From: Cladorhizidae sp. MBARI D1340-BT2
Taxonomy: Eukaryota > Porifera > Demospongiae > Poecilosclerida > Cladorhizidae
Assembly: GCA_028752905.1 (NCBI GenBank)
Contig: JAQNBH010000010.1
Location: 28,506,248-28,570,247 of the forward strand
Direction: 5' to 3'
Length of the DNA stretch: 64,000 bases
Shown: piece by piece, positions 45,101 to 52,872 of the stretch
Position numbering within the stretch: position 1 is the stretch's first letter
Layout of the letters: every line of letters starts with the position of its first letter
The notes under the pieces: model-generated
What the model was told of the DNA's origin: nothing
The model's input: only the letters and a program-made list of their open reading frames with translations
Databases searched by the model: none
Made by a program: the position numbers and the translations under genes

Positions 45101-47197
45101 GTTTAGGGGCTGGAAGTTAATGGTCCTCCTGAGCGACCCGTTCTTCTTGGTGCATATCACCATTCTGTGGCACCAAGTGACGGGTGTACCCAGGGGGACC
45201 TTTTCCAGTACACCCAGGCGGACATCCCGGTCCAGGCCCGCCTTGACTTCGGCCTGCCAGTGGACTGGGATGTCAATAGGGGAGTGGCATGGCTTGGGGA
45301 TTGCGGAGGGGTTGATGCACAGGGAGAGTGGGGGACCAGACATCATGGGGAGGGGTTGGTGCTCACAGACGTTGAACGCACTTGCTGCATAGAGGCCCAG
45401 CAAGTGACGTTCAAGTCTGTGGCGATTGGCCTCAGTGCCAGGGAAGGGCAGGGAGGTTGGTCGGTCTGGGGGTGGTGCTCTTGTTGGGCATGAGCACGGT
45501 CTATGGTTATGGCCACTCACCGCTGGCATCACGATAGGTCCTGGGGGTCTGGTCTGTAGCCTTGGCCCAGGATCGGTCAGGGTTGCCGGTTGTCTGGTCA
45601 ATGGTGGCGCAGATGGCAGGTCAGCTTGCAGGTGGGGTGCGGGCTGGTCTGGGGTCGCCCATGTGCCCGTGCCGTTTCCCGGGGGTGGTGTCGGCGTGCA
45701 GAGGGGGAACCCCGTGGCAACCAGCCCGAGGTCAGTGCATGTGGCCAGGCTTAGGTATAGCTTCGTGGCCAGCGGGCTGAAGTACACCATCTGTCTCGTA
45801 CCTCGCCCTGAAGTGGTTGAAGTGATACGCAGCAATGCTGCTCCGAGGATGGGTAGGTTATTGCCGGATGCTGAGCTCATTACGAGTGTCCCTGGGATGA
45901 GGTCTGTCTCCTTGAGCTGTAGGTCTGTCAGGAGTTGTGGGCCCGCCAGACAGCTTTGGCATCCCGTGTCAGCGAGTGCTGTGGTGACGACATTGTGTCG
46001 CTCTATCCTCAGGGTGTGTCCGTGAGCCCTAAAGTCCTCCTTGTATGATGAGACTTTCACCTCTATGGTTGGTTGGGGTGGGGAGCGGCGTTGGGTCCAG
46101 GTGCTGGTGCTGGAGTTCCATGACTGATGGGGCAGTGTGCCTTCGGACATCGTGCTGACGTGTTCGGAGACGGAGCTCTCCTGCTCGGAAGTCCTCTGCC
46201 AGCACTGTGCGGCATAGTGGTTTTGGCGACCGCAGGATGAGCATGTGGATCCGAAGGCAGGGCATCGCGTCCTGCGTACGGCAGTCCTCTCTCTCTCGCC
46301 GTGGCCCTGGCGGCCGCAGAAACCGCACGTGATCCTTTGGCCGGTAGGGCTGGTTGGGTATTTGGCGATGTTTGCCTGCCCTCGATGGGGGGTGGTCTGT
46401 GTCTTCTGGAGGGTGCGAGCTGGTGCGGACCGCCGTTGCTGGCGACGGTATCCGCTCAGGAGGGCATCCTCGCTGTCCACTTCATCATCCAGGGCGCTTG
46501 CCGACGTTGGTGTGGTGATGGACACTGCCGATCGCTTGCCTGCAGCCCTCACCTCCACAAAGCGGATCGTCTCCTCCACCGTCATTGCCTGGTTGGGATC
46601 CTTTAGCAGGTCAGTCTGGATCTCTGCATCGGCCAGACCGACGCAGAGCTGATCTGCTACCCGTTGTTCACCCTGGTTGTTCACGTGCTCGCACTCCGCA
46701 CACTCCATGGTAAAGCAGCACACCTCCGCCTGACCGCGGAGTCTCGCTGCAAAGGACCGGATGGGTTCTCCTCGGTCCTGTACCATCCTGGAGAGGGCAA
46801 CCCTGGCCACCTTAGGGTTCTCCTCCCGCACAGCGAGGCCCCTGATCGCCTTCAATAGGTCTGCTTCGGGGAGCGACTCGATCGGTAAAGGGCCCACCAC
46901 GTTGCGGGTGACATCCCGTCTCAGCTTGGGGTCCAGACACTCCAGGAGTTGGATGGAGACGTCAGACCCAGTAAGGCGTACGGCCAGGGAGTATGCCCTC
47001 CACCTGGTGATGAAATACTGCCAACCTTCAGTGGTCCCCCCGGCTGATATCTCCGGGCGGCGGACAGGCGTGGGCTTCGCCTTGGTAGCCTGACTGTGCA
47101 CCAGTATGTGCCCATTGAGGACGGCCGCTGTTACTGCTGGGTCCAGTCCCTCGGGCGTGGCGTACTCGCAGCCAGGGTACGGGCAGTTAACTGCCAT
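42137..47197 (-). CDS. Gag-Pol polyprotein of young Ty3/gypsy element, 1686 residues
   Basis: A single open frame. N-terminal C2H2-like CPYPGCEYATPEG; two zinc-knuckle-like clusters (CGFCGRQGHG and CSSCGRQNHYAAQC, residues about 288-330); protease ADTGCQSCLAG (about 407). RT has IDDVLLWSDD (about 789), and RNase H has LATDWSKSGIGFW, SAESRYAPVEGEALAVA and AVDHKPLLKLFGD (from about 935). Integrase has the zinc domain near 1200 and a core with CADYFHHEG, TSDGGPEF and CRAEVAVK as D, D and E. The last 200 residues are Pro/Thr-rich with a basic RRSKRGPK stretch. The stop codon lies about 10 bases inside the 3' LTR. The start ATG at 47197 is the first in frame after the LTR. Gag and Pol are in one frame with no visible shift signal. 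Confidence 0.95.
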   Translation of the reverse strand: MAVNCPYPGCEYATPEGLDPAVTAAVLNGHILVHSQATKAKPTPVRRPEISAGGTTEGWQYFITRWRAYSLAVRLTGSDVSIQLLECLDPKLRRDVTRNVVGPLPIESLPEADLLKAIRGLAVREENPKVARVALSRMVQDRGEPIRSFAARLRGQAEVCCFTMECAECEHVNNQGEQRVADQLCVGLADAEIQTDLLKDPNQAMTVEETIRFVEVRAAGKRSAVSITTPTSASALDDEVDSEDALLSGYRRQQRRSAPARTLQKTQTTPHRGQANIAKYPTSPTGQRITCGFCGRQGHGERERTAVRRTRCPAFGSTCSSCGRQNHYAAQCWQRTSEQESSVSEHVSTMSEGTLPHQSWNSSTSTWTQRRSPPQPTIEVKVSSYKEDFRAHGHTLRIERHNVVTTALADTGCQSCLAGPQLLTDLQLKETDLIPGTLVMSSASGNNLPILGAALLRITSTTSGRGTRQMVYFSPLATKLYLSLATCTDLGLVATGFPLCTPTPPPGNGTGTWATPDQPAPHLQADLPSAPPLTRQPATLTDPGPRLQTRPPGPIVMPAVSGHNHRPCSCPTRAPPPDRPTSLPFPGTEANRHRLERHLLGLYAASAFNVCEHQPLPMMSGPPLSLCINPSAIPKPCHSPIDIPVHWQAEVKAGLDRDVRLGVLEKVPLGTPVTWCHRMVICTKKNGSLRRTINFQPLNQHATRETHHCASPFHQARAVPGNTKKTTLDAWNGYHSVLLEERDRHYTTFITPWGRYRYRTAPQGYIASGDAYTARYDALVATVTSKTKCIDDVLLWSDDITGAFHQATEWLHICAVNGITLNPSKFHFAKDTVEFAGFEITPTEVRPAPKYLDSISNFPTPTSITDIRAWFGLVNQVSYAFAMTPAMLPFRALLKPSTHFAWTNELEDAFSSSKLHICERIRAGVEIFDKDRPTCLATDWSKSGIGFWLFQKHCQCPTRDLFCCQDGWRVTLVGSRFTHSAESRYAPVEGEALAVADALDKARHFVLGCNDLIVAVDHKPLLKLFGDRCLEDIPNPRLRNLKEKTLRYRFRMVYIPGVRNHTSDALSRHPSGTRTPPPLHLPDDIANPSLACPGSPNSSVADIHTVTAATHTDQGLSSAICSAISSIPIDWEQLQIATAADPNLQDLLYYVEGGPPNDRNMLPAAIRSYFGIFPSLSVIDGVMCHGERVIIPTCLRPTCLTALHAAHQGISSMMARASSSLYWPGITADIAATRNSCSTCNSNAPSQPAMPSTTPEDPEYPFQHLCADYFHHEGSAYLVLVDRYSGWPIVSQAHNGATGLTSTLRDTFSTFGIPTTLTSDGGPEFAAHSTREFLATWGVHHRITSAYHPHANCRAEVAVKTTKRLIAGNTGPGGSLLNSFHKALLVYRNCPNPDTKMSPAISLFGRPTRDLLPAIPTRLQDTHQPSDRLHHRDQAINRRQTAGRARWDEHTHGLSPLRCGDRVIIQNQTGRHPTKWDNTGVVVEVLQYHQYQVRMDGSDRITRRNRRFLRRHNPPPQPTAQPTQRNQAKNHIPPTQTYVHPLQRDIPALLPTPPHPQPFTPTPRTPTTPPIQYNLPTTPPPHIPPQILPPSQPPKEATPAQDKPPQLSTPANRRSYAAVARTPTLPHRPVQTAPTDLAKMPAFNLPKPPIPPPGLRRSKRGPKPIYRYGQSSSSVRTITDLGGSRE

Positions 47198-47279
47198 GGG
47201 GTCGGTGGGCGTCAGCGAAAACGAATGCTCTCTCTACCAACACTCTTGTTGGCAAGGCTAGATGTCTAATAGAGGCTAG

Positions 47280-47299
47280 ACACTCACTTGTTGCACGCA
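47280..47299 (-). other. Putative self-primer binding site of young element
   Basis: In sense TGCGTGCAACAAGTGAGTGT directly follows the 5' LTR. The LTR itself holds its complement, ACACTCACTTGTTGCACACA in sense at 47389-47370, with one mismatch and a 17-base perfect run. A TATTTATA lies about 20 bases before that stretch in sense, so the transcript 5' end could fall close to it. Confidence 0.7.
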
Positions 47300-47468
47300 T
47301 AGACAAGCGCGGTGCGCCATTTCATAGCCAGATTGGAGAGGATATATATTGGTAATTACTGGCATGAAATGTGTGCAACAAGTGAGTGTATGGTAAGGGG
47401 TCGTATAAATAGGTAGGGGGTTGTACGTAACAATGTTATATAGTAGTTATGAGAGTCATCATTCTCTA
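47300..47468 (-). repeat. 5' LTR of young Ty3/gypsy element
   Basis: 169-bp partner of 41978-42146, with GTAAT at 47469-47473 outside it. In sense it has a TATA-like TATTTATA at 47411-47404, about 58 bases in. Confidence 0.92.
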
Positions 47469-47473
47469 GTAAT

Positions 47474-48330
47474 GTGGTGATCTATACTCCTGAGGTTCAT
47501 GTTCCCTCATCATCTTTCTTTCCCTTCTCTATTTCCTTGGTTATTGCTCTGATCATTGTGTCTTTGTCAACAGCTGGGTTAGGGTATCCTTCAGCAGAAA
47601 GAAGTCCATGTTCTTCCTATGTTGTGAAGAGTGGTGGGTGCCTAACTTCTTCGTAAGCACAGCTCCTTGTGCTGGTGGAATGTGGAGATGTCAATGACTA
47701 GTACCATGTAAGTTCAGTTTTATTGGCTACTAGCTGATTTTCTAATTTTCTCCTACCTTTAGCCAGATCCTGGCCATACAGAAGTCGGCTTGGTTACTAT
47801 CTGCAAACTACAACCATTGGTAATCTCCAGTTTAGTCATCAAGGTGGACCAGGTCTCTTCTGGCTGTAGATATCTCTGACCCAGATGTTAGAGAACCTTA
47901 ATCCATTGATCCTTCCTGAGATGTAGAACTCCCATGGATCTGCTGGTATTCTCTCTCTGGCAGGGTTTGTTGATGGTAAAATAGGTGTATATTATTATAT
48001 TTAGGGCAGTCTACCATGACATGCTCCAGAGCATGACATGAGTAGCACCTCATCTATGGAAGCTTCTTGGTGAGATAGGTCTGGAAGAGGAGTATCCCCC
48101 TTGGTACTCTTGAGAAGTAAGTTCTTCCATCCTAATATTAGGCTCCTTTTTTCTTCCTGCTGAAGTTTCTGCTATTCTGTCTGTTGAAGTCCCTGCCATC
48201 TCGTCTAAGTAAGGTCTGCTTCTGGGTTTTGGCTTACAAAAAGAAGAAATGGTATCAAGATTTCTGGCCCTGATGTATTCATCCGACTTCTTTGCTGCTG
48301 CATGACATGATTCTGGTTCCTGCATTCAAA
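47474..48330 (-). pseudogene. Degenerate Gag region of old Ty3/gypsy relic
   Basis: A frame at 48325-48050 (- strand; EPESCHAAAKKSDEYIRARN, then basic and Ser/Arg-rich) is followed, in a shifted frame at about 48040-48000, by a CCHC zinc knuckle, CYSCHALEHVMVDC. This is a nucleocapsid signature. Further down the frames decay toward the young element's insertion point. Confidence 0.55.
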
Positions 48331-49470
48331 CCCAAGCTGTGTTGGCCACATCTCAAGGAATAGCTCCATCGTGAGTACATCATGAGCATCCCCTTTTTTT
48401 TATCAATTGACTACTGACTGACATGTGCTTGCTTCCACATCATGAGATAATTGCTGTTGGAGAGTCTCATGCATTCTAGTAGAATGAGGGCCAACTCTGA
48501 AAACTTATGTCTCTTTCTTGACTATTACTCTCCACTCTTCCCATAGTGATGATTGAAGTCGCATCCACTCACTTGGCTGCATATTATATTTGGTCGTATG
48601 CTCCTCAAATCATGTAATGTAGGTCTTTATCTTATATCATTCCCCCATTCACTGATGAATGCTGGTATTCTGACATTGGTATGCCCTCTCATCAGTACCT
48701 CCATCTGGCCTGCTATTGCTTTCTCTCTCCTGACTGCTTCTGCCCACTACTGAATGTGTTCTATCTCTTTTTCTCCTCTCTTTGCCTAACTACTTCATGT
48801 TGTTGTCAGAGATGTTCCTTCTTTAGAGGAGGCTCTCTTTCTCCAAAACAGAAAGCTCAAAAATATGACAAAATCACCTAGATGGTTGGCTTGGCACTTT
48901 GAAAAAAGATCATACCCTGCCCCCTTCGTCCCATCTTGTCTGCACCAGTTTTGGACAGTTAGCACCAGCTGGTCAATGTGGTTGCAAGAAAGATTGCCAC
49001 ATAAGGTGCAAATGCCATTCATTGTCCTTGAAGAAAGCTGAGTGAGCTGTAGTCATCGTATCTAAATTAATCAGTGTAATTGCCATGTCCAATATTCATG
49101 ACTGTATCATTTATACCAATGCATTAAGACAGCGGGTATTTGTTTACAAATATAGCATGAAATTCCAGCTCTGCTGGAGTGGAGTATGTATAGTTCATAC
49201 ATCCTGTTGGGGAGTTAGGCATGTCACAGGTTGGGTATATAGACATGAGGTAGAAATAGTTGAATTATGGATTCAATCTGTACATTCAGCTTGGTTTTCC
49301 TTGGGCCTCCTAGGCCAGCTCCTTTATATAGGCTACTGGCCAGAGATCGCTGTATTCCCTTATAATATAATATGCATATTAATTAGGATGTATGATCCAA
49401 CTTACAGTGATTATTTCTGCTTTGTGCATATTTTGTAATGTTCGCTCTTGTGATGATTGTTAGGATTCTT
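48331..49470 (-). other. Decayed element sequence with an LTR-like block
   Basis: No intact motif. The + strand at 49305-49440 (GGCCAGCTCCTTTATATA ... ATGTATGATCCAACTTACAG ... TTTGTGCAT) resembles 52468-52580 (GGCCAGCTCCTTTAAATA ... ATGTATGATCCATCCTATGG ... TTTGTGCAT). These may be two diverged LTR copies of the old - strand element, which would split the relic into two copies. Confidence 0.4.
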
Positions 49471-49742
49471 CATGGATTGGAGAACCCTAACACTCCTATG
49501 CTCCCCATCCTGCAGTGTGCCTGGGTAAGTGGTCTTCTGGATTGCCATTGTCTGTGCATGGGCGCTGATAGACTGTGAAAAGGAAATGTCTGCAGTTGGA
49601 GTGACCACTTGGTGAGCTTGCTGCTTACATACTTCATTGCGTTGAGAAACTGTAAACAGCTGTAGTCTGTCACAACCATGAATCGGAGGTAGACCTCAAA
49701 GTATTTAATGCCGTCCACGATGGCAAGACAATCTCTCTCCAC
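49470..49742 (-). pseudogene. Ty3/gypsy RNase H remnant
   Basis: MERDCLAIVDGIKYFEVYLR, then VVTDYSCLQFLNAMKY, then LTKWSLQLQTFPF. This matches the second half of gypsy RNase H: E..LAIV.GI..F..YL, TDH..L..L, RL.RW.L.LQ. The usual TDH is TDY here. Confidence 0.75.
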
Positions 49743-50402
49743 AGCAACTCCTTTCTCGGCTGCAGAGCTTCCTGGAATAAAGGGTCACAGATCAGTCACC
49801 ATCTTGTCCGAGTGTTAGATAAGTACAGCTGCAATGCCAATGTCAGATGCATTTGTGTGAAGAGAAAAAGGTAAATTGTAATATGGACCCTGCAGAATTG
49901 GGTATGATGATAGAGCAGTCTTGAGATTATCGAATGGTACTTGGTGTATATTTTGTCCATTGTACTTTGTCTGGAAGGTGTTGGCAAGTTAGGGCAGGGG
50001 AGCAGTGATCTCTGCATAGTGGGGAACAAAACGATGGTTAGTAGCCCATGAGTCCCATAAATGACCTGATGTCCTTCTGGATCCTATGGCATTCGAACTG
50101 GAGAACAGCAGTGACCTTAGCTGTGTCTGGCCATACCTGACGATGACCCACCCTGTGGCCAAGACACAAACATTCTGACATTGTTTACATTTTCTTGACT
50201 TTATTGTCAGCCAGTCTGTCTAGGTTCTGGCCGAGTGTAGGATGTGGTCCTACCAGGTGCTAAATATCACCACATCATCCATTTGTTGTGAGGAGGGATT
50301 GCCTACCAGCATGTTAATCAGGCGCTCGTGGCCCAACCAGATCAAAAGGCATCTCATTGATAACTGGTATTTCCCGAAGGGAGTTGTGAATGAAGTCTCC
50401 TC

Positions 50403-50591
50403 TCAGGAGGCCACAGCAAAGGGCAACTGCCAGTAACCCTTGGTTAAGTCCAGCATAATGATGAACTTGGCAACAGCAAGACTGTCTCGTAGGTCTTCCA
50501 CACAGGGCAAAAGAAAAGGATCCAGGTGGGTCACTGTATTTAGCTTGTGATAGTCAACATACACTGCAGTGACAATCCTGCTTGGGCACAA
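50403..50591 (-). pseudogene. Ty3/gypsy reverse transcriptase remnant
   Basis: VDYHKLNTVTHLDPFLLPCV, then DSLAVAKFIIMLDLTKGYWQ, then LPF. These are the RT palm motifs 'DYR.LN..T..D..PLP' and 'LDLTKGYWQ(V/I)P'. Neighbouring frames have stops. Confidence 0.8.
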
Positions 50592-51099
50592 GGACTATTG
50601 GGGAGGTCCATGGTCTGCAGCTAACTTCAATCAGTCCTGCCCTGAGCATGGATGCTATCTCCTATTTGACTCTCTGGATTCTTGCTTGTCAGAGGCAATA
50701 AGGGGACAAGCTGAGAAGAAGAGACTCAACCTATGTCAATGTTGGCCATGACTGTTAGGATGGAAAAGACCATTGCCTGCTCATTTAGGAGGAGGAGTAG
50801 CTCCTCTTTGTGACTCTTTAACAATTCTGTATCTATCTTGGGGGCTTGGAGGGATGAGTGGCAGACTAGGTAGGAATATCTTTGTGATGTTGGATGCGTG
50901 GCTCCGTGGCAATAGAGACAGCCGACGAGGAGGATTCACAAGTTCTCAACTAGTTAACATGGTTTGTTCTTAATTAATGGCTGACATTCTGACTCTGTAG
51001 ATGGTGGGAAAGAGGACTTCCACAATAGGGATGGACTTTGCCAGGAGGAGGGGAGAATGACCAGAATGTGGGCATCCACCATTAATGTCATCTCCTGGG

Positions 51100-52270
51100 T
51101 CTTTTGGTATTACAGATTCTTCATAAAAGCTGTTAATAACTTCTCATTGGGGGATACAATGTCCTTGGCCACTTCATGTGGCAACATGTGGGGTACCATG
51201 CTCTCGTGGAGCCGCCATCCAGGGTGACTGGCTATCCTCATATTACAGTGTATCTACTATGTCTGGTTGGAAAAGAGGTAGAAAATCCATAACCTGACAG
51301 GATAATGTTGTCCTCATGTCTGTAGTTTTTCAGCTGCCATTTGGGATGGACGTTGGACTGGTCTCTCAGATTCCAGCAGGAGGTGGCCAATGGCTTGTCT
51401 GTTGATTAGACCTGGAGTGGTATGGAAACACGAGTGAGTGTTCAACCTGCTTACCATACCTGCTTTGAAGTTCACCTTGCTACAACATGTCCATATTCGT
51501 GGCGGTTATAGCAGTGAAGTCCCTTTACCAGGTAAAAATTAGGGAGGTATGGTTGTTTGAATTCTGTTGGGATGGCCTCTGATTTCAGAAGAGATGGGAT
51601 GGACTATGTCAATTATGGTCAAACTGGATGGGGTTTCACTGGTAGGATCGTCTCTGGTCTACTTCTATGGGTCCTAAACTTGTGGTTGGCTGTGGACATA
51701 ATCATCCGCCATCCTGCCCAACTTCTTGGCTGAGGTGGGGTTCTGGGTCCTGATCCAGGTCTGGACCTTGGGGTCTGAGAAGTGAGAGATTGTGTTGTCC
51801 ATGGTAACTAGGTGAATAACATCTGACCGGTTTGGAGCATCCTTGAATCAGAGTTTGATGAGAGATCCCATTCTCAGTAAACTGTAGGTAGAGCTCACCA
51901 GGCATTTGTGTCAGGTCTCTCAGCTGGACCCAATAATGGTGTGGTGTATTTCCATAGAGGCTGATGAGGGCAGATAGGAGTGCTACCTTCTCGTCAGCTG
52001 GCATCTGACCATGGAACTCAAGAGAGACAAGTAAATTAGCTGTCCAGTATACATGATCCTCATCTCTAGCTCTTTCTTCCAAACATTCTTGTCGACATCG
52101 ATCTTCTTCCTGTTGACATTCCAGGCATCATTCCTCCTGATGATCCTCTTCCAGATCACTTTGGGCATCCTGTCTGGCATCAGATCTTGTCTGCATGGTG
52201 ATAAACATCTGTATCATAGGAGGATCTTCTTCCTGGACGGTGGGGGCTGAAGTAGAGGACTCATTCATGT
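51100..52270 (-). pseudogene. Gag and protease remnants of old Ty3/gypsy element
   Basis: An ATG near 52270 starts MNESSTSAPTVQEEDPPMI; the frame stops after about 50 codons and continues in other frames. The frame 52082-51702 is Gag-like (LLVSLEFHGQMPADEKVALL, then PGELYLQFTENGISHQTLIQ). Around 51.2 kb VTLDGGSTRA resembles an aspartic protease site with DGGST in place of DTGST. Together with the RT and RNase H remnants at 50.5 and 49.6 kb it gives the order Gag-PR-RT-RH on the - strand. Confidence 0.6.
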
Positions 52271-52289
52271 TGGCATGGGGGAGTGGGGT

Positions 52290-52325
52290 GGGGAGGGGGG
52301 GGGGGGGGGGGGGGGCGGGAGAGGC
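52290..52325. repeat. Poly-G tract
   Basis: About 20 consecutive G within a G-rich stretch just upstream (sense) of the old Gag start. Possible G-quadruplex former; also an assembly-prone site. Confidence 0.9.
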
Positions 52326-52872
52326 TGGTCACAGCTGTTTATGGAGCCTGAGGTCTTGCCCTTTAGTCTTGTATATCTTCCTTCCCTGACTGCTCGGAAA
52401 AAAACATTCCAAATATTGCTGTCATGACTTCCAAAAACTTTGTTTGGGATAAATGTTGACTTGTAGGCCAGCTCCTTTAAATACTAGACGTCCCAGTATT
52501 CCCCTTTAATACTAATAATTATTAGGCATGTATGATCCATCCTATGGTTGTTTCTGATTTGTGCATGTCCTACTGTTACGTAAAACTAACTTGAAACTAA
52601 CATGTAAAAAAAAATCAATGAATCTGTTACTATAATATTAATACATACTAAGTGGTAGTAAAATATTATTTTAGTAATGGCTGCACCATAAATCAGTGGA
52701 TATGAATGTGGGGTGGGGGGGGTAGGCCCTACTACAATAAATATTGGGGAGCCACTCCACCACCCTCCCCAAGAAAATTAATCAGTCGCTTGCTATCCCA
52801 AACCATAAACCACCCATGTATGAACAAAATCACATGACATACTGATAGCTAGCATGCAGTAGCTGGATAGCC

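Larger units (their letters stand above)
41978..47468 (-). mobile_element. Young, apparently intact Ty3/gypsy retrotransposon
   Basis: Paired 169-bp LTRs with one difference, a 5-bp target duplication GTAAT, a single uninterrupted gag-pol frame and a purine tract. The site next to the 5' LTR is complementary to the LTR over 19 of 20 bases. It has the same protein plan and lineage as 15804-20939. It is inserted in an old Ty3/gypsy relic. Of the full-length elements in the window it is the best candidate for recent or present mobility. Confidence 0.93.

Noticed and set aside
45018..46652. Several + strand frames of 100-200 codons
   Set aside because: All lie antisense to Gag and protease of the young Ty3/gypsy element and show only reverse-complement composition bias.
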